Assembly: GCA_964568345.1 (NCBI GenBank)
Contig: CAZMPG010000001.1
Location: 1-53,363 of the forward strand
DNA length: 53,363 bases
Source: UBA12088 sp964568345
GTDB lineage: Bacteria > Patescibacteriota > Minisyncoccia > Phycocordibacterales > UBA12088
Reading direction: 5' to 3'
Shown here: in pieces, positions 15,573 through 23,923 of the stretch
Position numbering within the stretch: the stretch's first letter is position 1
Layout of the letters: every line of letters starts with the position of its first letter
Position numbers and translations under genes: made by a program
The notes under the pieces: generated by a model
Databases searched by the model: none
Told to the model about the DNA's origin: nothing
Seen by the model: only the letters and a program-made list of their open reading frames with translations

Positions 15573-15782
15573 ATGGCAACATACCTTGATGAAGACGTGC
15601 TGCTCGCTCACGTGCGCGCAGAGGAGAGTGAGGAGGAAACGGAGCAGGAACCAAGCGAGCTCGATGATGATGAGCTCGATGATGATGCGGACACCGACGA
15701 TGTAGGCGATGACCTTGCAGATGATGGCTCCGAAGATGACGCGGAAGAGGAGTTCGACGAGGCCGACGAGTCCGAGGAGTAG
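15573..15782 (+). CDS. Small, extremely acidic protein
   Basis: The 69-residue product (MATYLDEDVLLAHVRAEE and then almost only Asp and Glu with Ser/Ala) has a predicted pI well below 4. Only the first 15 residues look foldable (an amphipathic helix); the rest is likely disordered. A TTATAA box lies about 22 bases upstream of the ATG. The opposite strand of the same stretch is an open, very hydrophobic frame, a trivial consequence of complementing GAY/GAR codons. Function unknown; acidic tails like this often bind basic proteins or nucleic-acid-binding partners. Confidence 0.5.
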   Translation: MATYLDEDVLLAHVRAEESEEETEQEPSELDDDELDDDADTDDVGDDLADDGSEDDAEEEFDEADESEE

Positions 15783-15810
15783 CACCATCGTCTTTCCCCC
15801 ACGGCGGTGG

Positions 15811-15816
15811 TAGTAT
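15811..15816 (+). promoter_or_regulatory. -10 box of the penicillin-binding protein gene (leaderless)
   Basis: TAGTAT then 6 bases then ATG at 15823. Confidence 0.45.
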
Positions 15817-15822
15817 GGGTAC

Positions 15823-18249
15823 ATGCAGCACCCTAAGCACCTTCGGCTGCGATCGGCGTTCCTCCTGGGAGGGGCGCTCGTAGGTGCTGCATGTTTCCTT
15901 GTGGGCGGCGTGTTTCTCTTGTGGGCAACTACCCTCACCATGCCCACCGTCGCCGCCATTGAGGCTGCGCGCGAGAGCAACTCCACGAAGATCTACGACC
16001 GAACCGGCACGGTGCTCCTTTACGACATGCACCAGGACATGCGGCGCACCGAAGTGCCCCTGGGCGATATCGCACCGAACGTGCAGCACGCGACGATCGC
16101 CATCGAGGATGCGCGATTCTACCGCCACTTCGGCATCGAGCCGCTCTCGATTCTCCGCGCACTCATCCACAACCTCAAAGCAGGGGACCTTCTCGGTGGC
16201 CAAGGCGGATCAACCATCACGCAGCAGGTGGTAAAGAACGCGCTTCTTGTGAATGACAAAAAGCTCTCGCGAAAGCTCAAGGAGTGGGTGCTCGCGATAA
16301 AGCTCGAGCGCGAGCTCTCGAAGGACGCTATCCTCGAGCTCTACCTCAACACCGTGCCGTACGGGGGCACCAAGTACGGTATCGAGGAAGCAAGTCAGGG
16401 TTTCTTCGGGAAGCCCGCACACAACCTCTCCCTTGCCGAGAGCGCGTACCTCGCTGCACTCCCCCAGGCACCGACGTACTACTCACCGTACGGCGCACAT
16501 CGCGACGCACTGGACGCCCGCAAGAACACCGTACTCGACCGCATGCACGAGCTCGGCTACATTTCCGACGAGGAGCGCACCCACGCGCGCGATGAGCAGG
16601 TATTCTTCCGACCGCAGAGCGGCGCGAGCATCAAGGCGCCGCACTTCGTGTTCTACGTGCTCGAGCAGCTCGGGAAGACGTACGGCGACGCCGACCTCGC
16701 CCAGGCAAACCTCCGGGTTACAACGACACTCGACTGGGATCTCGAGCGCGCCGCCGAGGAGATCGTGCTCAAGCACGCGCTCGAGAACAGCGTCACCTAC
16801 CACGCGTCGAACGCATCGCTCATGGCGGTAGACCCGCGTAACGGCGAGATCCTCGCGATGGTCGGCTCGCGCGACTACTTCGACACGACCATTGACGGCA
16901 ACTACAACATCGGCCTCGCGGCGCGCCAGCCAGGGTCTGCATTCAAGCCCTTCGCGTACGCGGCGGCGCTCGCAAAGGGCTACACGACCGAGACGGTCCT
17001 CTATGACGTCCAAACGCAGTTCTCCACCACGTGCGACAAGGCAAATATGACGAACGACGATGGGTGCTATGCGCCGACAAATTACGACGGGAAGTTCCGC
17101 GGACCCATGACCTTCCGGAACGCACTCGCCCAATCGGTGAACATCCCGGCTATCAAAGCGCTCTACCTCGCCGGCATGAGTAGCACCATTGCGCTCGCGA
17201 AGGCAATGGGGCTCACGACGCTCGGCGATCCATCGCGCTACGGCCTCACCCTTGTCCTCGGGGGCGGCGAGGTGTCGCTCCTTGAGATGACGAGCGCGTA
17301 TGGGGTCTTCGCGCGCGAGGGGGTGCGCTACCCATCCCACGGCATCCTCGAGGTGCGCGATAGCTCCGGCAAGGTGCTCGAGCACGCGGATCCGGAGGGC
17401 AGTCAGGTGCTCGACCGCGACACAGCACTCAGTATCACCGACATGCTCAAGGACAACGTCGCACGTACCCCAGCCTTTGGCGCTAGTTCGTACCTTACCT
17501 TCCCCGGCCGCGACGTTGCGGTGAAGACAGGCACGACGAACGACTACCACGATGCGTGGATCATCGGGTACACCCCCTCGCTTGCGGTCGGTGCATGGTG
17601 CGGCAACAACGACAACACCCCTATGGAGAAGAAGGTTGCTGGGTTCATCGTGGCGCCGCTCTGGCACGAGCTCATGCAGGTGCACCTCGACCGGACCGCT
17701 CCTGAGGAGTTCGCCGCACCACCCCCCCTCGACCCCTCGCTTAAACCGGTGCTCCGCGGCGTCACCGCGTACGGGAGCTCGAGTAGCGAGGCGCCGCACT
17801 CTATCCTCTCCCACGTGAACAAGGACGACCCCCGTGGCCCCGCGCCGCAGAACCCCTGGAGCGATGCACAGTACCCCTACTGGGAGTATGGGATTCTCCG
17901 CTGGTCACTCGGGACGGGCTCAACATCGATCGAAAGCATCCTCGAGAATACCGGGATCACGAGCGCACAAGCCCCTACGGTCGTGATCCACACTCCCGAT
18001 GATAATGATCACTTCGATCGCACCGACCGGATACGCGTCCGCTTCTCAGTGGCCTCTGACGACACCCCGGATCGCATCGAGTACTACCTCGATGGTTCGC
18101 TCCGCGACACACTTGCGGGCGACGATACCTCCTTCTCATTCACCCCGCGGTCGTACGACCTTGACCGCGGCGACCACACCCTCCTCGTCGTCGCCTACAC
18201 CGCACACAACACTCGTGGTGGCGCAGCGGTGTCCTTTTCGGTACGGTAA
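15823..18249 (+). CDS. Bifunctional class A penicillin-binding protein
   Basis: This enzyme polymerises and crosslinks peptidoglycan outside the membrane. The 808-residue product has one N-terminal membrane anchor (about 10-38), a GT51 transglycosylase domain with IAIEDARFYRHFGIEP (about 91-106, catalytic Glu) and QGGSTITQQVVKNALL (about 127-142), and a transpeptidase domain. Its three active-site motifs are visible: SAFK in QPGSAFKPFAY (about 370), SVN in LAQSVNIPA (about 443) and KTGT in VAVKTGTTN (about 566). After the catalytic part there is a linker and a C-terminal Ig-like domain (about 705-808, PTVVIHTPDDNDHF). This is the only cell-wall polymerase in the window. Confidence 0.96.
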   Translation: MQHPKHLRLRSAFLLGGALVGAACFLVGGVFLLWATTLTMPTVAAIEAARESNSTKIYDRTGTVLLYDMHQDMRRTEVPLGDIAPNVQHATIAIEDARFYRHFGIEPLSILRALIHNLKAGDLLGGQGGSTITQQVVKNALLVNDKKLSRKLKEWVLAIKLERELSKDAILELYLNTVPYGGTKYGIEEASQGFFGKPAHNLSLAESAYLAALPQAPTYYSPYGAHRDALDARKNTVLDRMHELGYISDEERTHARDEQVFFRPQSGASIKAPHFVFYVLEQLGKTYGDADLAQANLRVTTTLDWDLERAAEEIVLKHALENSVTYHASNASLMAVDPRNGEILAMVGSRDYFDTTIDGNYNIGLAARQPGSAFKPFAYAAALAKGYTTETVLYDVQTQFSTTCDKANMTNDDGCYAPTNYDGKFRGPMTFRNALAQSVNIPAIKALYLAGMSSTIALAKAMGLTTLGDPSRYGLTLVLGGGEVSLLEMTSAYGVFAREGVRYPSHGILEVRDSSGKVLEHADPEGSQVLDRDTALSITDMLKDNVARTPAFGASSYLTFPGRDVAVKTGTTNDYHDAWIIGYTPSLAVGAWCGNNDNTPMEKKVAGFIVAPLWHELMQVHLDRTAPEEFAAPPPLDPSLKPVLRGVTAYGSSSSEAPHSILSHVNKDDPRGPAPQNPWSDAQYPYWEYGILRWSLGTGSTSIESILENTGITSAQAPTVVIHTPDDNDHFDRTDRIRVRFSVASDDTPDRIEYYLDGSLRDTLAGDDTSFSFTPRSYDLDRGDHTLLVVAYTAHNTRGGAAVSFSVR

Positions 18250-18313
18250 GCTCTCCGCACCACCCCACAAGCGTCTTGCGGGCGGGAACGTAACCACTTC
18301 ATACGTACTCGTA

Positions 18314-18568
18314 CTACCGAATGAACGAGAGCCGAACACCATGCTCCCGCTGGAGCGTTGTGAGAATCTGCGGCGCAGAGCGCGCCACCTCGGAGCGTGC
18401 TATAGGGTGGCAGGTGAGGTGTACGCCACCTCCACGGAGCGAGAGGTGCGCTTCGTCGAGCACCACGCCGCACTCATCCCGCACGACGCTCGCGACGAGT
18501 CGCTTCTTGCTCGCTTCTGGCGGCACGAGCGACCGATATTTGGCGAGGTAGTTGGTGAGAGTATCCAT
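18314..18568 (-). CDS. Small DUF721/DciA-like protein
   Basis: The 84-residue product starts MDTLTNYLAKYRSLVPPEAS at 18568. The pattern of a short helix, then beta strands with VVLDEAHLSLRGGGVHLTCH and a final helix (RSEVARSAPQILTTLQRE) ending in a strand resembles the DUF721 domain of DciA, the helicase loader/operator found near dnaN and dnaA in many bacteria. The match is from pattern only, so the assignment is tentative. Location directly downstream of dnaN supports a replication role. A TACAAT box about 14 bases upstream of the ATG gives it its own promoter, after the hairpin at 18591-18620. Confidence 0.5.
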   Translation of the reverse strand: MDTLTNYLAKYRSLVPPEASKKRLVASVVRDECGVVLDEAHLSLRGGGVHLTCHPIARSEVARSAPQILTTLQREHGVRLSFIR

Positions 18569-18590
18569 GTTAGTAGCGGTGCATTGTACG

Positions 18591-18620
18591 TCCCCCCTCC
18601 CTACCGAGGGAGATGGGGGA
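18591..18620 (-). terminator. Hairpin between dnaN and the dciA-like gene
   Basis: Nested inverted repeats CTCCCT/AGGGAG and CCCCC/GGGGG can form one long GC-rich stem on the minus strand just after dnaN. It has no T tract, so it may be a weak terminator or a processing stem. Confidence 0.4.
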
Positions 18621-18652
18621 TATGTTTGATGGTATTGGTTTACGCAGTACAC

Positions 18653-19753
18653 CTAGCGATTCATGGGCATCACGAGATAGCGAAACGTATCGTCCTGCAC
18701 TGGATGCACGAGGACCGGCTGCATGCCGCCCGCCACCTCGAGAAGCACGCTCTCGCTCTGGATGGGCTGGAGCGCATCGAGAAGGTATCGGTGGTTGAAG
18801 CTTAGGGTTGCCCTATCGCCGGAGAGTGTCGCGGGCACCGAGTCGGTCGCCTCGCCCACCGAGGCACTCTCGGTGTGGAGTGTGAATGCACCCTCCTCCG
18901 GTTCGATGGTGAGCACGGTCTTGCTGAACTGCCCGGAAAAGATGGCTGCTTTCCGAAGCGCCCGCTCGAGGTCGGCGCGGAGCACCGCAGCAGACGTGCG
19001 AAATTCTTTGGGAATGATCTGCGTGTAGTCGGGGAAGGTTCCTGCAGTGAGCCTGAGTGTGAGGTAGGTGCCCGGGAAGGTAAGCGCGAGCTGGTGCTCA
19101 CCAACCGCGAGATCAACGCTCCCCTGTGCGCGGTCGAGGACCCTGAGGACGTCTGCCACACTCTTGGCGGGGATGAGGAATGGCGAGCACGACACCGGCT
19201 GCTTGAGCGGCACACGACGCTCAGCGAGGCGAAACGAGTCGGTAGCTGCGGTAGTGAGTACACCACCATCAGGGTGCACAAAAATGCTTGCAAGCTCCGG
19301 CTTCACCAAGGATGTGGAGGCGCAGTACGCGACCGACGTGAGCGCGCCCCTAAATTCGTGTGCGGGGAGCGACACAGCAACCGCATCGGCGACACGGGGC
19401 AGCTCGGGAAAATCCGACGGGTCGTGCACCGCAATCTTTGTCGCCCCTCCTGCGCTCTGCACCACAAGGAATCCTCCCTCGAGTACGAGGTTGAGCGACG
19501 TGCCGCTCGGGAGTGCGGCGAGCACCTGCGCGAGCACGGTTCCCGACACGGCGACCACCCCATCCTCGCTCGCGGCGACCGGCAGGTGGTACGACACACC
19601 GACCTCGAGGTTGGTTGCAGTAACGGTGAGCACGTGCTCTGCGACCGAGAGCAGCACGCAGCTCAAGACCGGTGCGGCGAGGTTCTTCCCGCACACCTTA
19701 TCGGAGAGCGACACCGGCTCGAGGAGTTGCTCGCGAACAATAGAGCACTGCAT
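18653..19753 (-). CDS. dnaN: DNA polymerase III beta subunit (sliding clamp)
   Basis: DnaN is the ring clamp that tethers DNA polymerase to the template. The 366-residue product shows the family layout of three related domains: the start MQCSIVREQLLEPVSLSDKV, VSGTVLAQVLAALPSG (about 85-100), FRLAERRVPL (about 178-187), FPDYTQIIPKEF (about 240-251), and the C-terminal HPVQDDTFRYLVMPMNR, where LVMPM(R/N)-type endings are nearly invariant. It lies downstream of dnaA on the same strand, with an AT-rich promoter region (palindrome TTATTTAAATAA at 19767-19778) between them. Confidence 0.97.
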   Translation of the reverse strand: MQCSIVREQLLEPVSLSDKVCGKNLAAPVLSCVLLSVAEHVLTVTATNLEVGVSYHLPVAASEDGVVAVSGTVLAQVLAALPSGTSLNLVLEGGFLVVQSAGGATKIAVHDPSDFPELPRVADAVAVSLPAHEFRGALTSVAYCASTSLVKPELASIFVHPDGGVLTTAATDSFRLAERRVPLKQPVSCSPFLIPAKSVADVLRVLDRAQGSVDLAVGEHQLALTFPGTYLTLRLTAGTFPDYTQIIPKEFRTSAAVLRADLERALRKAAIFSGQFSKTVLTIEPEEGAFTLHTESASVGEATDSVPATLSGDRATLSFNHRYLLDALQPIQSESVLLEVAGGMQPVLVHPVQDDTFRYLVMPMNR

Positions 19754-20010
19754 AGGGGTAATTGGTTATTTAAATAAACTATAACAACGACACACTACTA
19801 CCCTGTGGATGGTGGGGATATCCCGTCTTGGCGTTCTGATGAGCCGCGAATCCTCTCAGGAGCTCTCGCGGAGCTTGGGGATACCGTGGTACTTTGTCCC
19901 CTGCGCCACAGACCCCTCCTCGACCCACCGTCTCACTCCCCAACCTACCCCCAAACCATTCCGCACCTTTTCCCCCACTCGCCCACCACGTTCTCCCCAC
20001 GCATTCCCCA
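19754..20010. other. dnaA-dnaN intergenic region with a degenerate DnaA-box-like site
   Basis: 257 bases without an ORF. It has an AT-rich end (19762-19790, with the palindrome TTATTTAAATAA and a TATAGT -10 box for dnaN) and one DnaA-box-like site CTGTGGATG (19802-19810). The rest is C-rich on the plus strand with several TTCCCCAC-type repeats near the dnaA stop. It may be an accessory part of the origin. Confidence 0.35.
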
Positions 20011-21369
20011 CTATTTCAACATAGCCCGTATCTCGGCGACCTCGCGCTGGAGCGAGGGGGTGCTCGTGAGGCTCGCTTTGATCTTCTCGCACGAGTGGAT
20101 GACCGTGGTGTGGTCCCGCCCGCCGAGCCGCTGGCCTATCGTGGGGTAGCTTATACCGAGGTCCTCGCGCATGAGGAACATGATGACCTGCCGCGGCTTC
20201 ACCACCTCCTTCTTGCGGGTCTTTTCGTACACGGCAGACTCCTCGACGTCGTAGTACCGCGCAACCCGTTCGATGAGATCTTTCACGGATATGGTGCGCT
20301 GTGGCCGCACATTACTCTTCACAATCTGCCGGATGTCCGCGATGTCGAGCCCCGCGCCGCGGTGCTGTGTCTCGAGGATGATGCGGTTCAGGATGCTCTC
20401 GAGGTCGCGCACATTATTTCCCTCGACCTCGCTCGCAATCGCGTTCGCGAGGTCCTCCTCGAGGAGGAAGTTGCTGTGCGCCGCTTTCGCGCGGAGGATG
20501 GCGACGCGCGACTCGTGGTCGGGCACCGCGACATCCACCACCATCCCCTGCCCGAAGCGCGATCGGAGCCTGTCGGCGATGTCTCCGATATAGCCGGGGT
20601 GCCGGTCCGAAGAAAAGACGATCTGCTTGTTGTTCTCGTAGAGGGTGTTGAAGATGTGGAAGAGCTCTTCCTGGAGCTTGTCCTTGCCGGAGAGGAACTG
20701 CACGTCGTCGAGGATGAGCACATCGTACTGGCGGTAGCGCTCCTTGGTGCTCTGAATGGTGTTTTGCTGAATCGCATTGATGATATCGGTGCCGAACCTC
20801 TCCGAGGTGGTGTAGTAGACGGCGCGCTGCTGGTGGTGGCGCTTGATGTGGTTGCCGATAGCTTGGATGAGGTGCGTCTTCCCCACCCCGGTGTTGCCGT
20901 AGATGAAGAGGGGGTTGTACGTGATGCCCGGCTCCGCGACGATAGCCTGGGATGCGGCGTGCGCGAGCTCGTTGAACGACCCCACGACGAATGTCTCAAA
21001 CGTGTAGCGGGGGTTGAGGTTGTCGGTGCGGCTCACGTAGTGGTCGGCGAGCGGGAGCTCCGAGCTTTGGACCGTGCGGGACTCCTGGCGCTCCCGCGGC
21101 TTGCTGCGGTCCTCGCGTGCGATGACGTACTCGACGCCGCGGACATCGGGTACGATGCCGCGGAGTGCCCGGAGGATCGTCTTGTGGTGCTTATCGGCGA
21201 GCCAGTCCTTGTAGAACTGGCTCGGTACGCCGATGTACACGGTCCCCTCCTCAATCTTGACGATGTGGGTCCCCTTGAACCAGGTGCTGAAGTTTGCCCG
21301 CGAGACGGAGAGCTCAATCTCTACCAGCGCATTCTCCCATACGTCCCTGGTATCAATGAGCGCCCCCAT
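20011..21369 (-). CDS. dnaA: Chromosomal replication initiator DnaA
   Basis: DnaA binds DnaA boxes at oriC and melts the origin. From the ATG at 21369 (MGALIDTRDVWENAL) the product has 452 residues: domain I (about 1-85), a linker, the AAA+ domain with Walker A YGNTGVGKTHL (about 157-167), Walker B VLILDDVQFLSGK (about 216-228), and the C-terminal DNA-binding domain with the signature LGGRDHTTVIHSCEKI (about 418-433). The longer ORF start at 21486 runs through the DnaA box and is rejected. A TATAAT box lies 9 bases upstream of the ATG. Confidence 0.97.
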   Translation of the reverse strand: MGALIDTRDVWENALVEIELSVSRANFSTWFKGTHIVKIEEGTVYIGVPSQFYKDWLADKHHKTILRALRGIVPDVRGVEYVIAREDRSKPRERQESRTVQSSELPLADHYVSRTDNLNPRYTFETFVVGSFNELAHAASQAIVAEPGITYNPLFIYGNTGVGKTHLIQAIGNHIKRHHQQRAVYYTTSERFGTDIINAIQQNTIQSTKERYRQYDVLILDDVQFLSGKDKLQEELFHIFNTLYENNKQIVFSSDRHPGYIGDIADRLRSRFGQGMVVDVAVPDHESRVAILRAKAAHSNFLLEEDLANAIASEVEGNNVRDLESILNRIILETQHRGAGLDIADIRQIVKSNVRPQRTISVKDLIERVARYYDVEESAVYEKTRKKEVVKPRQVIMFLMREDLGISYPTIGQRLGGRDHTTVIHSCEKIKASLTSTPSLQREVAEIRAMLK

Positions 21370-21378
21370 AGCAGAAGT

Positions 21379-21384
21379 ATTATA
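21379..21384 (-). promoter_or_regulatory. -10 box of dnaA
   Basis: TATAAT on the minus strand, 9 bases before the dnaA ATG. The DnaA box at 21390-21398 lies just upstream, so DnaA could repress its own promoter. Confidence 0.55.
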
Positions 21385-21479
21385 GCCGGTTATCCACAGT
21401 GCGCCAGTTCCCCTCCCCGCCGAGGTGTTGGGGGAAGTGGGGATAGGGTGGGGATAGCGAGGACGGTGGGAGGCTAAAT

Positions 21480-21509
21480 TTGACAAAATGGTAATAATAA
21501 TGTTAAAAT
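21480..21509 (+). promoter_or_regulatory. Full sigma70-type promoter of the SPFH gene
   Basis: TTGACA (21480-21485), an 18-base spacer, and an extended -10 TGTTAAAAT (21501-21509). It leaves a leader of about 33 bases with a GAGGGG ribosome binding site before the ATG at 21549, unlike the leaderless genes around it. Confidence 0.65.
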
Positions 21510-21548
21510 GTAAAAGGAAAATGGTTACTTGAAAACGAGGGGTACAAA

Positions 21549-22748
21549 ATGTTTAGTGGTTTTGAACTGGTTGTGTCCATGGGCATGACCCTTACGATGG
21601 TTGTGCTGGTATTCTTCCTGTTCCGAAAGAAGAAATCGGTCTCTTCGCAGAGTGGAGCGATGGCGCAACCGAAAAACGGCTGCCCTTTATGTCGTGTTGT
21701 CGACATGGTGCTCTATCGTCTACTCTTGCCGTGCACTCTCGGAGTCACCCTAACGGTTGTTTTTTGGATAGGTTGGTTTGAGGGCGTGCTGTACTGCGTT
21801 CCGCTGCTCCTATTGTTCACCGTATACTGGTTTATCAGTTTCAGGACAGTGGCAACAACGGACCGTGCGGTAAAAACAATGTTCGGGCGCCCGTATGCAA
21901 CCACTGAGTCCGGCCTCTGTTGGGTACCGTACCTCATTGGAGATCTCGACCCGAGGCCAACCATCATCCAGACGCTTGACTTTACGGAACACCGAGCAGG
22001 TGTCGTGACCCGGGCGAGTAAGGAGCTCGACGAAAATGGTGCTCCTGTCGGTAACAGGATCTACGGGTCAATCACCCTGGGTGCAGATGTAACATTCATC
22101 TTTCAGTACCCGAAGGGCGATGCGTTGATGCGTGCGGTGGTATTATTGCCTCGTGAGAGAGACAAATTGATAGACCTATTCGAGGAACCGGTTCTCGATG
22201 CGGTTCGGACCACAGGAGGAAATGTGCCGTGGATTAATCTCGTACTGCGCCGCGCGCATTTTGCCGAGCAAGTCCTTGCAGAAGTGAAAAGACGTGGCGG
22301 AGCCGTAACGAGCATATTGACCGAAAGTGGGGTGGAGAATGTTCAGATCGCTATCAAGCATCTTGAAATACCAAAAGATCTACTTGACTCCATCAGTGCA
22401 AAGGAAAAGGCCACGTTGGAATTGGAGGGCACTGTGATAGCTGCAGATGCCGAGCGACAGAAACGCACCATTGAGGGACAAGGAACAGCGGCCGCAAAGA
22501 AACAGCTGCTCGATGTGTTGCGGGAGAACCCAACGAACTTACAGGCACAAGCGCTCCTCTCCCTCATTGAAATGGCGCAGGGCCCAGCAACCACCATCTT
22601 CCCACTCTCGACCGATCTCACAAATGTGCTGAGTCGTGTGTTGCGGGGTGGTGGGAGTGGTCCTCCTCTCCCTGACTTAGATCAGATTGTGGGGCTTCTC
22701 ACGCCGGATCAGAAGAGAGCCCTGCTCGAGAAGCTTCTTAAGGCATAG
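21549..22748 (+). CDS. SPFH/band-7 (stomatin/flotillin-like) membrane protein
   Basis: SPFH proteins form membrane-bound rings or microdomains and often act with proteases. The 399-residue product has an N-terminal hydrophobic segment (about 7-24), a cysteine pair CPLC (about 45-48), a hairpin of two membrane segments (about 58-98) and then an SPFH domain (about 100-290). A typical helical part follows (DLLDSISAKEKATLELEGT and DAERQKRTIEGQGTAAAKKQ, about 277-322) and a Gly/Pro-rich tail with a final helix. A Shine-Dalgarno-like GAGGGG precedes the ATG. Base composition and codon use are less GC-rich than in the flanking core genes, which suggests acquisition. Its partner gene follows 10 bases later. 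Confidence 0.75.
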   Translation: MFSGFELVVSMGMTLTMVVLVFFLFRKKKSVSSQSGAMAQPKNGCPLCRVVDMVLYRLLLPCTLGVTLTVVFWIGWFEGVLYCVPLLLLFTVYWFISFRTVATTDRAVKTMFGRPYATTESGLCWVPYLIGDLDPRPTIIQTLDFTEHRAGVVTRASKELDENGAPVGNRIYGSITLGADVTFIFQYPKGDALMRAVVLLPRERDKLIDLFEEPVLDAVRTTGGNVPWINLVLRRAHFAEQVLAEVKRRGGAVTSILTESGVENVQIAIKHLEIPKDLLDSISAKEKATLELEGTVIAADAERQKRTIEGQGTAAAKKQLLDVLRENPTNLQAQALLSLIEMAQGPATTIFPLSTDLTNVLSRVLRGGGSGPPLPDLDQIVGLLTPDQKRALLEKLLKA

Positions 22749-22758
22749 GGGAACGGAA

Positions 22759-23649
22759 ATGATCGTGGGTATCCTGTTGTGGATCGTAGTGCTTACCACA
22801 CTCGTCATGGTTATGGGTAGGCGGTTTGGGGTGGTGTGGTCGTCTGTTTTTGCGCCAATCTCACTGAAGGGGATATGGTGGACTATCGGCCTTGTTGCTG
22901 CGATGGTTCTCGCATACCTCGGCCACAGGTTGCTGGGGGCCATGGGTGGAGGGTCTGTGTCACCTCCCTCCCCTACAGCGCAAGCGGGTGTCACCCAGGG
23001 ACAGGATTGGGCCACACTCTTCGCCGCGTACTGGCCGTACGTGGTGATCGTGGCGTTGCTTGGCATCATCGGAGTGCTCTGGCGTCGGCCGCGTGCGCGG
23101 GCGGTGCAAACCACGGCCGGTAGTGGTAACACAAAGCTCCCAGCATCAACACAGTCACCGACAAAACGCACGTCGGCTGGTTTTGGATGGGTGCTCATGG
23201 TGGTGGTGTTTGTTGGTGCGGTAGTACTCGCTCTCGGTAAAGGTATTGCGGTCCATGTGCCGAAGGAGGATGTTGCGAAGGCTATCGCGAGTACGGCGGA
23301 TGTTGCCGGTGGTGTGGATTGGTGGTACATACTCGTGCCGTGCTGCGTGGCCTTGTTTGTGTACTACTGGTCGCCGCCTGACCAAAAGAACCCGCTTCGC
23401 ACAGGCCTTGCGGTGCTTGCGTCGATTGTGCTCATATTGGTCTGGGAGCAAGCCGACACCATGTCAGCGACTTTCAGGCTGGTTGGGCCGAGTGAGGTGG
23501 TTCGTGCCTGGGTCACCCCAAAAGGTCCAACGCTCCTCTTGTGGGTCATGGGAGCGGCAACAGTCGCACTCTTCTTTACGGGCAGGGCGATCGAGGGCCT
23601 ATTGGTTGCCATAGTTCTTTCGGTTTCCATCATGTGGCTTGCTGCGTAG
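22759..23649 (+). CDS. Multi-pass membrane protein paired with the SPFH gene
   Basis: A 296-residue protein starting at 22759 (MIVGILLWIVVLTTLV), 10 bases after the SPFH stop and preceded by an AGGGGAACGG ribosome binding site. About eight membrane segments can be drawn; the middle region (about 110-155) is a polar, Thr/Ser/Pro-rich linker. I recognise no family. Tight coupling and a shared terminator (23668-23701) suggest it works with the SPFH protein. Many SPFH genes are paired with NfeD or polytopic partners; this one does not show an NfeD OB-fold. Confidence 0.6.
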   Translation: MIVGILLWIVVLTTLVMVMGRRFGVVWSSVFAPISLKGIWWTIGLVAAMVLAYLGHRLLGAMGGGSVSPPSPTAQAGVTQGQDWATLFAAYWPYVVIVALLGIIGVLWRRPRARAVQTTAGSGNTKLPASTQSPTKRTSAGFGWVLMVVVFVGAVVLALGKGIAVHVPKEDVAKAIASTADVAGGVDWWYILVPCCVALFVYYWSPPDQKNPLRTGLAVLASIVLILVWEQADTMSATFRLVGPSEVVRAWVTPKGPTLLLWVMGAATVALFFTGRAIEGLLVAIVLSVSIMWLAA

Positions 23650-23667
23650 CACCACGTGATGGTAGGT

Positions 23668-23701
23668 AGCCGCCCCAAACATGGGCGGCTTTCTTTTTTT
23701 T
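23668..23701 (+). terminator. Canonical rho-independent terminator
   Basis: An 8-bp perfect stem AGCCGCCC (23668-23675) with GGGCGGCT (23683-23690) is followed by TTCTTTTTTTT. It separates the SPFH pair from rpmH and is the best terminator in the window. Confidence 0.93.
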
Positions 23702-23739
23702 GGGGGACATGGTATAGTCCCTCCACACCAAAAGACACT

Positions 23740-23877
23740 ATGCCGAAGCGAACCTACCAACCCAAGAAGCGTAAGCGCGCAACGACCCACGGCTACCTCG
23801 TGCGGAAGCGCACCCCAGGCGGCAGGCGGGTGATCCGCCGCCGCATGGCAAAAGGGCGCTCCAAGCTATCCGTCTAG
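23740..23877 (+). CDS. rpmH: 50S ribosomal protein L34 (bL34)
   Basis: A 45-residue, very basic protein starting MPKRTYQPKKRKRATTHGYL, with GGRRVIRRRMAKGRSKLSV at the end, the standard bL34 pattern (RT.GGR.V..RR..KGR..L). It binds 23S rRNA in the large subunit. The ATG at 23740 gives the expected size; a longer upstream extension in the same frame is not conserved-looking. A TATAGT box lies about 23 bases before the start. It is first in the conserved rpmH-rnpA-yidC-jag order. Confidence 0.97.
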   Translation: MPKRTYQPKKRKRATTHGYLVRKRTPGGRRVIRRRMAKGRSKLSV

Positions 23878-23923
23878 CCCAAAACCTCGCTTTTTGTGAG
23901 AACGTGGAGCACAGCCCATCACC

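Larger units (their letters stand above)
21370..21548. other. Candidate replication origin (oriC)
   Basis: Upstream of dnaA there is a perfect DnaA box TTATCCACA at 21390-21398, two GGGGATAG repeats (about 21440-21457; complement TATCCCC), and then an AT-rich run (about 21475-21525). This is the usual composition of a DnaA-trio/unwinding region. The neighbourhood (dnaA, dnaN, rpmH, rnpA, yidC, jag) is the classic bacterial origin region. Only one full-consensus box is visible in this gap, so the evidence is moderate. Confidence 0.5.

Noticed and set aside
15546..15783. Very hydrophobic minus-strand frame opposite the acidic small protein
   Set aside because: Complementing runs of GAC/GAG/GAT codons yields Val/Leu/Ile codons automatically. 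The plus frame has a sensible start and upstream box; the minus frame does not.
19894..21477. 527-codon open frame opposite dnaA
   Set aside because: Shadow of dnaA with no recognisable domain and no promoter of its own.
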